Below are positions 22,046 through 31,532 of a stretch of DNA of 64,000 bases, piece by piece. Numbering within the stretch: the stretch's first letter is position 1; every line of letters starts with the position of its first letter. A program made the position numbers and the translations under genes. Under the pieces are notes generated by a model. It saw nothing but the letters and a program-made list of their open reading frames with translations. It ran no database searches and had not been told where the DNA came from. The DNA is from Cytidiella melzeri (taxonomy: Eukaryota > Basidiomycota > Agaricomycetes > Polyporales > Irpicaceae). The DNA is taken from NCBI GenBank assembly GCA_022592445.1, contig JABYQR010000086.1, positions 1 to 64,000 of the forward strand, given 5' to 3'.

Positions 22046-23749
22046 CTAGTAGGCGGTGTAAAAATCCTGTGTGACGGATCGAGGGGCAGCAGTAGTCGAT
22101 GGTTCCGAGATGCGATCAATTAAAGAGTGTTGGATGATTGGCGTAGGCGCCTTCGACGTAGAGTCAGAAGTGAACGGACAAGTTGCGACGTGTAGACGGT
22201 ACAAATTATTGTCGTCGAGTTGTCCTGTGATGAGGGTTGTCCCATTGAGATCTAAGGAAATGCTGCCGTTCATGGTCCTAGATCCAACTCCTCTGCGCGC
22301 GAGGCAGCCCTGAGACACGAGGTTCATGCGTGCGGTGGGTACATGTAATGCGTCAGTTAATTTCACGACATGTGTTGATCCGTCAACTATGGCCCGGAGA
22401 TAGACATCTCCAGTTCCGACGGCAGAGGTAGTCAGCGTTGATCCGAACCCGCGCACTTTCAAGGGTTGAATTTCGCGATAGTTGGAGAACACGTTCCGAT
22501 CAAAGAATATATGCCGGTTAGCTCCCGAGTCATGGAAAACCGAAGGGAGTCTGGTGTGATCTTGAGACAATGCAGCGTTGTGGCACTTGATTTCCGTCTT
22601 AGGGTCGGCCAGGATCACGGTGTTCAACACGTAGGTTGCTTCTTGTGCTAGAACGCCGGCAGTGTTGGCTTCAACAACAGAGGTTTCGTTCGCATTGGCC
22701 TCACTGGTACTGGCGGTATTGACACTGGAATTCTTCTTTGGTGTAAATGTCTTAGAGACGTTCTTGGATTTCTTTCGTTGACTAGGGGGCAAGTGAATAT
22801 CGCGCCTGAATCTCCACCAGTCAGGATATTGGCCGCACTTCTCCCCTCCATACGCGAGACAGTCGTGTATAGTGTGTCCGCGTGGCCGAGGGCAGTCCGG
22901 GTTCACGCACCATTCGGTCATTTTCTTGTTCCTGGGACCATCAGCTTGGCTCGTGGCGGTGGCGGCGACTGTGGGGCGCTTTCTATACATTGAATCGGTT
23001 TCATAGATCTGAGCAATTACGTCCTCATCATTCTTCGTCTGCGCCCAGTCCTCTTCTTTGATGAGTTCAATGACCCTCGAAGAAGACATTGGCCTGCCGT
23101 TGTTGAGTGCCGTCGCCATGTCTTGGTGGAGTGAACGGGAGAACATGCGCCAACTGTTGCTTGTAGGAATGAGGTCCGCGAGTGTGCTCGCGAAGTTGGC
23201 ATCAGAGAACCGATTTGGATCTTGTTCGCAAAGATCCGCATAGAGAGCACGGATCTTGTCTGCCCATTTGCTAACGACCATTTCGTCTTTGCAGACGAAA
23301 CTCATGATTTTCTGGTGTAGTGACGCCGCGCGGAGATTGTTCACTGGGCGATATTCTGATTGAAGGATACGCCAAGCTTCTCTCACGGTCTTCACGCGGC
23401 CAATGAGATGAATTTTCGAACGGGGTATGGCTTCCAACAGAAGGGCTAGTGCGTTCATGTTTGCATCATACCAAGGCTGTGCTTTCTCGACAGCTTCATC
23501 TACCTCAGCTTCGTTTCCCCTTTTGATCCCCTTTGTCACGATCCCGGTGTCGGGATCTTCCACCTCATCTTCGTACGTCTTCCGAAGTTTTGGAATCAAT
23601 GGGGGAATCGATTGTGTTCCCTCGATGTATTTCCAGAGATGAATTGATCTTAGTTTCGCTTCGACTTGTACTACCCATGATCCGTACGAATTTGTATCTC
23701 CGTCGTCGTCGAGTTTAGGGAGTTTGCTCTGAGAGGACTCATGCGACAT
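22046..23749 (-). CDS. gag: Copia gag and protease
   Basis: A 567-residue frame starting MSHESSQSKLPKLDDDGDTN at 23,749. Gag has the UBN2-like capsid region (for example WRILQSEYRPVNNLRAASLH), a Cys/His knuckle-like motif CVNPDCPRPRGHTIHDC, and the aspartic protease site VFHDSGANRHIF. It ends DFYTAY at 22,046, just before the integrase His residues. The last in-frame codons contain a run of five T (minus strand, about 22,062-22,066). One more T would continue directly into FLHRLLGHVG of integrase, so this looks like a one-base loss or a frameshift site. Confidence 0.92.
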   Translation of the reverse strand: MSHESSQSKLPKLDDDGDTNSYGSWVVQVEAKLRSIHLWKYIEGTQSIPPLIPKLRKTYEDEVEDPDTGIVTKGIKRGNEAEVDEAVEKAQPWYDANMNALALLLEAIPRSKIHLIGRVKTVREAWRILQSEYRPVNNLRAASLHQKIMSFVCKDEMVVSKWADKIRALYADLCEQDPNRFSDANFASTLADLIPTSNSWRMFSRSLHQDMATALNNGRPMSSSRVIELIKEEDWAQTKNDEDVIAQIYETDSMYRKRPTVAATATSQADGPRNKKMTEWCVNPDCPRPRGHTIHDCLAYGGEKCGQYPDWWRFRRDIHLPPSQRKKSKNVSKTFTPKKNSSVNTASTSEANANETSVVEANTAGVLAQEATYVLNTVILADPKTEIKCHNAALSQDHTRLPSVFHDSGANRHIFFDRNVFSNYREIQPLKVRGFGSTLTTSAVGTGDVYLRAIVDGSTHVVKLTDALHVPTARMNLVSQGCLARRGVGSRTMNGSISLDLNGTTLITGQLDDNNLYRLHVATCPFTSDSTSKAPTPIIQHSLIDRISEPSTTAAPRSVTQDFYTAY

Positions 23750-23845
23750 GGTGGAATAGGATGATAGGGGTCGAACTCGAGTGAATCGAATGGAGTAGCG
23801 GTGCGATAGCGATGCGATAAAATTTATAGCAATTTACGCTGAGCC

Positions 23846-23858
23846 GGGGCTCATAACC
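23846..23858 (-). promoter_or_regulatory. Primer-binding site, half-tRNA type (initiator tRNA-Met)
   Basis: The plus strand reads GGGGCTCATAACC directly against the 5' LTR. This matches the anticodon arm of initiator tRNA-Met (CTCATAA loop with GGG on the 5' side of the stem), not a tRNA 3' end. Priming from a cleaved internal tRNA fragment is known for Drosophila copia. Confidence 0.8.
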
Positions 23859-24073
23859 TGTCAGAATAAACAGTCTGGCACAGGGTAAGCAATAGATGCT
23901 ATTGTTTGAGCATAGGCAGCGTACCTGGCACAGGGTAAGCAATAGATGCTGACCCCTGTGCCGGTCGTGGCCCTTTTATACATTTGATGCGGATGTCCGT
24001 GTATGGTAACCGCCATCACCGAGCCTTCCGCCTCTTTCCTAATCCGTCTCCTTAGGCGGGTCATCACTTGACA
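23859..24073 (-). repeat. Right LTR (5' LTR of the element)
   Basis: 215 bp repeat of the left LTR. The minus-strand TATAAAA at 23,974-23,980 is the probable promoter box for the element's RNA. The 26 bp internal repeats are at 23,875-23,900 and 23,925-23,950. Confidence 0.95.
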
Positions 24074-24959
24074 AATATCACGCCGCACGCCGTAGCGGTG
24101 ATGCATATATGTTATTATTGGTACGAGAACACCTTCGCAGACAGGTATGAGTACGATAAACATGAAATAAGTGCTGGTGTGGTACCTGCGAATCCTTAGC
24201 TTCCAGGCTATCGCATTAGAGCCAGGTTTCTTTATGTGAACCACCGCCACCGTGATGAAGCTATATCCTTGCAATTGACTCAGTTTGCTTGTACGTACCA
24301 CGGATTTCCTCCGTGAACTGCACCCCAATGACAAGCTTGTTTCGTCTACCACTGACAAGAATTCACGTACCAAGTGCCACTCAATGTCTGTTTTGCCCAG
24401 CTGGCCGAGTCTAAGGGGTCAAAATGACATCGCGCATGCATTTGCATGGTATCTGGATACAACTGCAACTTGGATACCGGGACGTATGAGTGTGCTTCTG
24501 GGATGGCATGAGAAGGCGCGTTTGTCTTTACTCAGGCATGTTACGGTGGCTTATGGATTATTCGTCGTCTCGATTTAGTTGACCGAGGCCGCAGGGACTG
24601 GATACATTGTCAAAGCAAAGACAGACAGGACGATCATATAACGGTCGACAGACGCAACTTGCACTATGCGAAACAAGCCAAAGACAATGTTTTCATGCAT
24701 CCGGCTCATCGGGTTAGGATGCACGCAGCGACGCGGACTTGCGTGAGGTTATATGCCACAATCATCTCCCTGGACCGTAGCGACAAGACTACAAGTGAGT
24801 CGGTAATCATCATTGCTTGGATAGACGTGGACTCGTAGACACCCTCAATCCTTCACTTTTCCTGCGCAAAGTCTGGTTGCGGGTTTCGTCGTGGCTGGCC
24901 TCAAACAGCTACCCGCAGGCTTCATGCGCAAGCCATCAATACATTGCTCCAATGAATGT
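24074..24959. other. Intergenic, nothing recognised
   Basis: The region contains the right target-site copy (24,074-24,078), then sequence with short open frames on both strands but no recognisable domain. It formerly adjoined 18,913. Confidence 0.5.
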
Positions 24960-26402
24960 TCAAGCTTCAAGTGCAGACGCCATAGCAAAATGCATCTGCG
25001 CGATAAACTCCTCCATAAACGGCTTGTCAACCACGCCCGTTCCCCACGTATACGAGAAGTTGACTGTCCCCGAGGGTGAGCCCGCGACGTTCATGTTGAT
25101 CTGACCGCACACGGCGTTGTTCTGCCCGAAACACACCTCGTCAATCTGCCATCGTCCATCGCTGACTTTCGGCATGACCCCGATGTTGGACAACTCGAAC
25201 GTCTTCCCGCGCTTCTTCCCCAACTGGTTCGCAAAATACTTCGCGGCTATACCTAGGGAGTACATATACTTGATCGTCTCGACGACCTGTCGTGTGTCCT
25301 CGAGACCTGATTGGAGCGACGTCTTGAAGTCTGCTGCCATCTTCCACGGGAACGTCGCTTTGGTGAGTGGGTATTGAACGTCGCGAATAATAGGCGGGAA
25401 TGAGTGGTAGCCTGATACTTGGTCGCATATGTCCAAAGCAGACGTGCCCGTGAACCGTCGAAGGGATACCGGGACAACCGTCGAGAACGTCTTGTACTTT
25501 TGCGGGTTGTTGTAAATCCCGTCTTCATATGTTTTGATTAAATGAGATAGGACGCACAAAGCCAGAGTGTGCAGGAATGATGTGAGAGTGCAGCCGTTCT
25601 GACGACACAAATTCACAAGTCGCTTTGCGTGCTCTGTTGGAAGCTTCCGCAGACGCACCTCGTTACTGATGTCATTGACAGAGATGACAGGGTTGGCTGT
25701 CCATGCGGTGTAGACACGCTGCCAGGATGCTGGGGTGAACGTATCGTACAGAGCTTGGAAGAAAGTCTTCCATGACACGGCGGTGTCGGTGCGCTCCTCT
25801 GTAGTTGGTGAGAGAGTGAGCTCGAGAGGAACATCGACTATGAAAGAATCCTCTGGTGCTTTCGAGACATCTTCGTGGTTAAGAGCAGAGACCAACGCGT
25901 GATGAAGCGCATGTCCGCTTTGGCCGTCTCCGATGGAATGTGACCAAGCAAAAACCACTGTGTTGTCGTCGTGAACGATAACGCGCCAAAGAGGTTTCTC
26001 TACGTCCCTTGGTAGACTCGTGTGCAGTTCCGTCGTATAGACATCTTGCAAGGTCTTGCAAGGATACTTGTGATATTCGAGCACGTCGCTGAGGTTGACA
26101 AAAGGTAATCGAACGAGATAAAACGGGCCAGTGGCGTAGTCACCCGCTATCTGGATGCATAGTGCCGGGAGCGCCAGAACGACGCGTTTGAGAGCGTGGA
26201 GGACGGTCGGCTTGCTGAGCTCGTCGCCTGTAGCGGTGTGGTAATTTGCAGACGCCACGAGGCAGGTGTCAAACCCGCCGTCGCATCGTGTAGTGTGGTA
26301 TGATTCCATGAGGCCTACGTATGAAATCATTAGCAAACCTCGCTCTGACACGGTTAGCATGAACACCGTACCAGCATTTCTCACTGTATTCGGCGGATGC
26401 AT
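24960..26402 (-). CDS. Alcohol acetyltransferase-like protein (AATase family, BAHD-type fold)
   Basis: Members transfer acetyl groups to alcohols. A short first exon (MHPPNTVRNAG, start 26,402; an in-frame ATG at 26,438 is an alternative) joins across a 57 bp intron (26,315-26,371, donor GTACGG, acceptor CGTAG) to LMESYHTTRCDGGFDTCLVA. This reconstitutes the family start pattern R-x-A-G-L-x-E-x-Y/F-H. The acyltransferase HxxxD motif is WSHSIGDGQSG (about 25,915-25,950). The C-terminus has FELSNIGVMPK and VNFSYTWGTGVVD, typical of the family. Length of about 460 residues is normal. Substrate cannot be told. Confidence 0.85.
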   Translation of the reverse strand: MHPPNTVRNAGTVFMLTVSERGLLMISYVGLMESYHTTRCDGGFDTCLVASANYHTATGDELSKPTVLHALKRVVLALPALCIQIAGDYATGPFYLVRLPFVNLSDVLEYHKYPCKTLQDVYTTELHTSLPRDVEKPLWRVIVHDDNTVVFAWSHSIGDGQSGHALHHALVSALNHEDVSKAPEDSFIVDVPLELTLSPTTEERTDTAVSWKTFFQALYDTFTPASWQRVYTAWTANPVISVNDISNEVRLRKLPTEHAKRLVNLCRQNGCTLTSFLHTLALCVLSHLIKTYEDGIYNNPQKYKTFSTVVPVSLRRFTGTSALDICDQVSGYHSFPPIIRDVQYPLTKATFPWKMAADFKTSLQSGLEDTRQVVETIKYMYSLGIAAKYFANQLGKKRGKTFELSNIGVMPKVSDGRWQIDEVCFGQNNAVCGQINMNVAGSPSGTVNFSYTWGTGVVDKPFMEEFIAQMHFAMASALEA

Positions 26403-26779
26403 TGAGGTCGATACGCGACTGAGCAATTCTTTCCTCATGACGAACCAGAAGGTTTTCAGTGGCAATCAGCAGGTATTTGGAGTAGTAAAATTAGAGAACT
26501 ACTCAACGGTCCTTGCGGTGAAAATGATTTATGAATGCTCAAGTTGCGCATCGACTCAGCCTGCGCAGTCACGGTTGCGCATGCCGACTCGTCGCGGTCG
26601 CAGTTTATCGTCGGCGAGACGTCCCCGGATTGATTGCCTGTCTTGATGCGCCGTCGCCCGGCCGCCGGGCAATTGGCGGAGGTCTATTCGAAACACTCAT
26701 CTTCCGCTGCGGCTGCGGGCTGGTTCGAGGTCACAAGGAGTGTAGTCTCTGGCGTATTCCCTCAATTCCATTGTCTAGC

Positions 26780-26950
26780 ATGAGCTACGACATCCTCGTA
26801 CATATCGCGGGCTACCTCGAACAAGACACAAAGAGATCTTTCGTAGCTACGAACGCATGGAAGGCCCTATGCTCTTTATCTCTCGCAAACAAAGTATGCA
26901 ACCAGGCAGCGTCGAGGGTACTCTATCACACGATTACAGTGTTGGCTTAG
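26780..26950 (+). pseudogene. F-box-like fragment
   Basis: MSYDILVHIAGYLEQDTKRS to SRVLYHTITV is an N-terminal F-box module as in Agaricomycete F-box/LRR proteins (SLSLANKVCNQAASRVLY). It stops after 56 residues, and the next gene's 3' end begins at 27,073, so no repeat region follows. It is likely a truncated remnant, though a tiny expressed protein is possible. Confidence 0.5.
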
Positions 26951-27072
26951 TGTTTCAAAGCTTGCAGAAGATTGAACGGGTATGAAAAGGTCGGTGTGCT
27001 TATACTTAGTGACTAGCAGAAACTGAGATAACCGTACACAGCTGCTACAGCCTGCCGATGTTGATGAAACTC

Positions 27073-28467
27073 CTACTCGTCATCATCATCATCTTCGTCG
27101 CTATCATCAGCCTCATCCAACCACTAGATGAACAAGGTCAGTTGATGGTTCACATGTGCACGCGCACGAAAAGCTCACTTTGAGGAAAGGCTCGCTGGCC
27201 TTCCTAACTTTCTTGCTCGTCTCCTTGTCGACGAACTTTTTGCTGACGTGAGTGCCCCACTGTTTGATGAACTCCTCCTCCAGGACGTCAGTCTGGTAGA
27301 ACTCCATCAAAATCTTTGGTACGGAAGGGATGAGGTCAGGCTGAGTAATTCCAACGAAGCGCTCGATGCCGCCAAGCAGAGACTTCTGATGCTTCTCTGA
27401 GGTGACCATCTACGGACCGATAGTTAATGTCAGCAAAACATATGCAAGGCAAAGGCGACGGTGATGGACCTTCTTGAAGAGAGGGGCATTGGCAGCAATC
27501 TCAGAAACTATCTTTTCGTCGAACAGATTCTGCGCGAGGACTTGCACAGTCTTGTGCTTCTTAGCGATACCTAGTTCATCCGCCTTCTTGTAAATATCCA
27601 CCGGCCCAGCGTCACGGTTCTCCTGCACCCAGCGTCCAAGCTGGCTGTAAGGACTATCAGGGTCATCGTCACTGTCGTCATCGGCAATAGCAAGGTTGGC
27701 CATTGCACTCTCCGCAGCTTTGGTACGCGCACGGACGGCTTCCGGCGAGGTATCGATGGACCAATCCTCATTCGCGAGAGCAGACTCGGTATTCAGATCC
27801 GCGGCCTCAGTCTTGATGCGCTTCATCAGCTCATCGTCGCTCTGCCCATCACCCTCCTCATCCATGGCAGGCCCAGCGGCTTCGGCATGAGTACCGTTGT
27901 TCGTAGGGCTATCGCTACCCGAGTTCTTCTTGGACTTGCTCTTTTTGGCGTTCTTGGGAGGGTTTTTGATGATGAAAGTGGTAAGCTTGTGACGCATGTC
28001 GATCGCGGTGCGCTCTCCACAAGCCTTGCAGTCACGGATTATATCCTCGTTCTTGGTGATGAGTAGGTCAGTCTCGGGGTTCTTGCAAGACTTGCATAGA
28101 ACAAATTTGTCGATGAAGCCGTCGAGGAGCTCACGAAGTTTAGTTGCATCGTGGGCGCCGTTGACGATGTAACGCTCGTTCTTTTCATCGAATGATGTCT
28201 GAGCGCCAAGCTCGCAGCCGAAGAACTTGGTTGGATACGTGGGCGGACGACTGAGCGCCCTAGCGACCTCGGCCATGTTAGGGATGACAGTTTTGATACC
28301 GTTGCCCTTGCCCTCGATCTTCGTCAATAGAAGAGGCATACTAGAATGACCCATAACGAAGTAGCCATCTCTAAGCAAGCAATACATCTTTGTGTGTACA
28401 ATACTCACCGGTAACGGTAGAACTTGTCATCAACGTCACGACGGATGTTTACGATTCCTGCAGCCAT
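27073..28467 (-). CDS. TIF5: Translation initiation factor eIF5
   Basis: GTPase-activating protein for eIF2 in start-codon recognition. Exon 1 is [20 protein letters not shown] (start 28,467), followed by an intron and [20 protein letters not shown]. The N-terminal domain includes the conserved arginine region and a C4 zinc finger ([10 protein letters not shown]...CKACG). A lysine-rich acidic linker follows ([13 protein letters not shown]). The C-terminal W2/HEAT domain contains GGIERFVGI and [20 protein letters not shown] short last exon [16 protein letters not shown] supplies the aromatic-acidic tail that contacts eIF2-beta and eIF3. Introns lie near 28,340-28,410, 27,410-27,470 and 27,126-27,180. 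Length and domains are complete. Confidence 0.95.
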
Positions 28468-29206
28468 ATTGGGCGAACTTTAGCGCTATATAAGAAAGCA
28501 TGCGAAGCCATGTCAGCAGGCATCCAGTACGCTCAAACCATCGAAGGAGGGACTTACAGTACTTGTTAGACGATGGTTACACAAATCTTTATGCCGCGAT
28601 ATAGCAATTGGAGGTCGAAGCATGAATCCTCTGCCTTGACAGAAGATGCTGGAGCGTATGATAACTGAGGAAGAAATCGTGGAATATAAGACGAAAACGA
28701 CGGCGACCAGGAGGTTTGAGGGAGATGGTGGTAAGAGGCAGAACCCTGTGCGGCATTTTTCCCGAAGGTTATGCAAGACGGCAGTTGCCGGCCGTCGGCA
28801 TAAACGCGTTTCGCCAGACTTGAGCCTGACCAAGCAGCCTCGGACATTTTGTACTCTACGTCGATGAGGACTTCGTGTGTATAATTGACTACGGAGACGT
28901 GACATACCATACCGACGCAGCTCTTGCTAGCGCATACGTACACGTTCGAGCTTGTTGTGGACTTGTAGTGTAAAAAAGCAGTTCGACCTCAAAGACGTTT
29001 TTCAACTGACGCGGCACCCTATACAATCGGGGATGATCATCCATGAACCGGCGATATACAGCACAATTAAGCTACAGCAGAGCGAGATTACAACTATACG
29101 GCTAGTAGTGCAGTGTAAGACTATGACAACGCATGCAATGGTCCAAAATGAGTCAAAGTAATAAAGTCACGACACTTGCGAGGGTGCAACGGTCGAGATA
29201 ACGACA
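28468..29206. other. Intergenic between eIF5 and DOT1
   Basis: This is the eIF5 promoter side and DOT1 3' side. A 125-codon minus-strand frame (28,566-28,943) and a shorter plus frame are present but resemble nothing I know, and there is no second line of support. Confidence 0.45.
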
Positions 29207-31362
29207 CTATCTCCTTGATCGACTCGCTCGCGTTGACCTGCTGGGAGCTTCATACTCCGCGAGCATCCTCTTCAGTTCTTCTCGATCAACACGATGCAAG
29301 TAGTAGGAGCCGGGGAAGCTGCTCCATGAAACACTGCCGGCATAGTAAGGCCGTTCAGCCACCTTGAATATGCCGCTGATGTCGTGGCTCTGTACAGTTG
29401 AGTATTTCTTAGAGACCGAGGGATGAGCAGGATCTGAGCTTACGTACATTGCGCTCAGTGACTGTCCTGTTGGGTGAGACGAACGGCTGCAGCGACACGA
29501 CGATAGCGCCGTCTTTGAGATCGAGGAACTTTGATCGAAGGGCTTCGTTCACTAGTCGTGCTGTCAGGAACACCACAAGTCACAAGCGGAGATAGAACTT
29601 ACAAGACTCCTTAAAGACCTTGTTGTTCACCAAAACGACGTCAGCCTGTTTGATAAGTTCGTTTGTCCTAGCGCTCTCCAGCATATTGCCTTCCTCCAAC
29701 TCGACCTCGCCCATCTGCAATCCCCACATACGGCATCGTAGTTGGAACTGCTCGAGCTGCTGCCGTGCCAGCTTTGCCGGTGCATGCATCAGCTCAATCC
29801 CATATCCACGGCAGCCGGTTGCCAGACTTGCTTGTAGCAGCACATTTCCGACGCCAGAGCCGAGGTCCAGAAACAGTGTCTTCTGGTTTATTCCAGTGGT
29901 CTTGATTATTTCCGTCACAAATGGTGGGAGGAGCTCGCCGTATACTTCGGACGAGAAAGCTTCGTAACGGTTAAGTTCTGAAACATGCGGGCCAACGACT
30001 CGCTGGTATGTTTCTTCGATGATGCGGAGGAGGATTTTGGAGGGTATCTTGGATTTCGAGAAGGATTTGACAGCTTCGCGGAGATTATTGGGCGACGGGG
30101 GGTCGAAGACGTCGGGAGGTACTGTTGGGTATTTGAGCGCGCGGAGTAGCGCATTGACCGCGTCAAGGACCTTGTAAAAAAGTGGCCCATTTCGTTTCCG
30201 GATGGCGCGTTGCAAAAGATTGAGATAGTCCACAGAAGGAGGGCCGAATGCACAAGGCTCGGCGTAGGAATGAAGTTCAGAAATAGACGAGAGCGATGAC
30301 ACAGCAGACAGCGTGGAGAAAACTGATGCAGATGATGAGAAAGAGGACACAGAAGAAGTAGATGGGAGGGATGCAATGGATTCCGGAGTAGAGACAGTTG
30401 AGCGAGATGAGTCGCCGCGAGAGTGATCGGGTTCTGGCGTGGAGTCGGCGGTGAACTTCTTACAAGTCTTGTCAGGCAAAGTTCCAAACAAGCTTTGCTG
30501 TTCTGCAGTTAAATACGCTGAGACTGCGTCAGCACGACTGCAGTATACAGAGTGAGATGGCACACATACTCTCAATAATAGTATACAAACTGCTCTCCAG
30601 GCACATGATCGGGTCATAGTGATCCTTATCCTTGGGTGTCAAGAGGATGAATCTAGAGAGCATTAGCATCGTACAAGACCCAGCTCCACGGACGGCGCAT
30701 ACCGTTCGCAGGCACCCGTATTAGGATATTCGAGCTCAGCCACTGGGTAGTGCGTGGGATGTGGTTCAAATGATGTGTCGAGAGGATCATCTGGGTTTCG
30801 GAAGACTGAGAAGAAAATGAGATCGCTGCGAAAGACACCTGACAAGATACGTACAGGCCTTATAGTCCCTCATAATGTCCTTCACTACTCGCTCAGCGCT
30901 CAGGAATTCAGGCCCTGGCGTTGCATCCTCATCTGTCCACCAACGCCTGGGTGGGCTTTCGCCGGCTTCGGGAGAGATTGAAGTAGTGGGCGATCTTGAA
31001 CGACTCTTGCATCTCCTGGGATCCTCTGATGTTTCTCGAAAAAACTCGGAATTAGGAGTGGGTGGTGCCAAACTCGAAGCACGCGACGAAGATGCAATGC
31101 TCGGTGACGCGGATGTACGAGTTTTCTTTACTCTCGCTGGTACTGCAGAAGCTTCCAGCCTGCGTTTGGTGCCTGAAGACGTCGATGAAGAAGGAGTACC
31201 GTCGCGTGCGACAACCTTGAGTGCACCAGAGCCTTGAGCGGGATTTCGAGCGGCATTAACGACCCGTTTTGTAACAATACGCGTCGTGACAGTTGTACCG
31301 CTGCCTGCTGCTTTCGCGGCTTTTGATTTGGGGAAGAAGCTGAAGTTTACCGGGGTAGCCAT
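29207..31362 (-). CDS. DOT1: Histone H3-K79 methyltransferase Dot1
   Basis: Nucleosomal H3 lysine-79 methyltransferase, non-SET class. Start is at 31,362 (MATPVNFSFFPKSKAAKAAG). A basic, Ser-rich N-terminal region to about 30,850 could bind DNA or nucleosomes. The catalytic part has FILLTPKDKDHYDPIMCLES, EVYGELLPPFVTEIIKTTGI, the SAM site LFLDLGSGVGNVLLQAS with YGIEL, and DVVLVNNKVF. It continues through an intron to a C-terminal exon ending FPGSYYLHRVDREELKRMLA with an Arg/Ser tail (stop 29,207). Several introns interrupt it. All Dot1 motifs I know are present. The start lies only 170 bp from the divergent DBP3 start. Confidence 0.92.
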
Positions 31363-31532
31363 TGTCGAAGGAGACGAGCCTGAGAGGCGATGGAGACAGT
31401 CTGTGGTCAAGGCCAATAATGATTTTGACGCCATTGTAGCTGTAATCAGACACGTGGTATGTAGACGCGCTCAAAACTTTGGATCGGTTGGCGATCGCGG
31501 ATTGTCCGACCACTGCTGTTTGAGCGACTACC
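31363..31532. promoter_or_regulatory. Shared divergent promoter of DOT1 and DBP3
   Basis: Only 170 bp separate the two start codons, so both promoters and 5' leaders must fit or overlap here. I see no convincing TATA box. Confidence 0.7.

Larger units (their letters stand above)
18914..24073 (-). mobile_element. Full-length Ty1/copia LTR retrotransposon
   Basis: A 5,160 bp element transcribed on the minus strand. It has two 215 bp LTRs (18,914-19,128 and 23,859-24,073), each TG...CA bounded, differing at a single base that I could see (G at 19,028 versus C at 23,973). A 5 bp duplication AATAT flanks it (18,909-18,913 and 24,074-24,078). Internal order is gag, protease, integrase, reverse transcriptase, RNase H, which is the copia order. 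A primer site adjoins the 5' LTR and a purine tract adjoins the 3' LTR. Near-identical LTRs imply a recent insertion. Coding is split into three frames by one apparent 1-nt deletion and two apparent introns. Confidence 0.95.

Noticed and set aside
22058..22070. Canonical -1 frameshift heptamer at the gag/integrase junction
   Set aside because: The run is T5 in the wrong register; the X-XXY-YYZ pattern is not met as written.
22062..22200. A third intron joining gag-protease to integrase
   Set aside because: The only workable acceptor (ACACAG) would need donor GTCTAC, a poor site, and would delete much of the pre-integrase region; a missing T is simpler.
23846..23858. Possible tRNA gene because of the initiator-like anticodon sequence
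   Set aside because: Only the anticodon arm matches and it abuts the LTR; no acceptor stem, D arm or T arm surrounds it.
28566..28943. 125-codon minus-strand frame between eIF5 and DOT1
   Set aside because: No recognised motif, no conserved partner and no splice support; left as intergenic.
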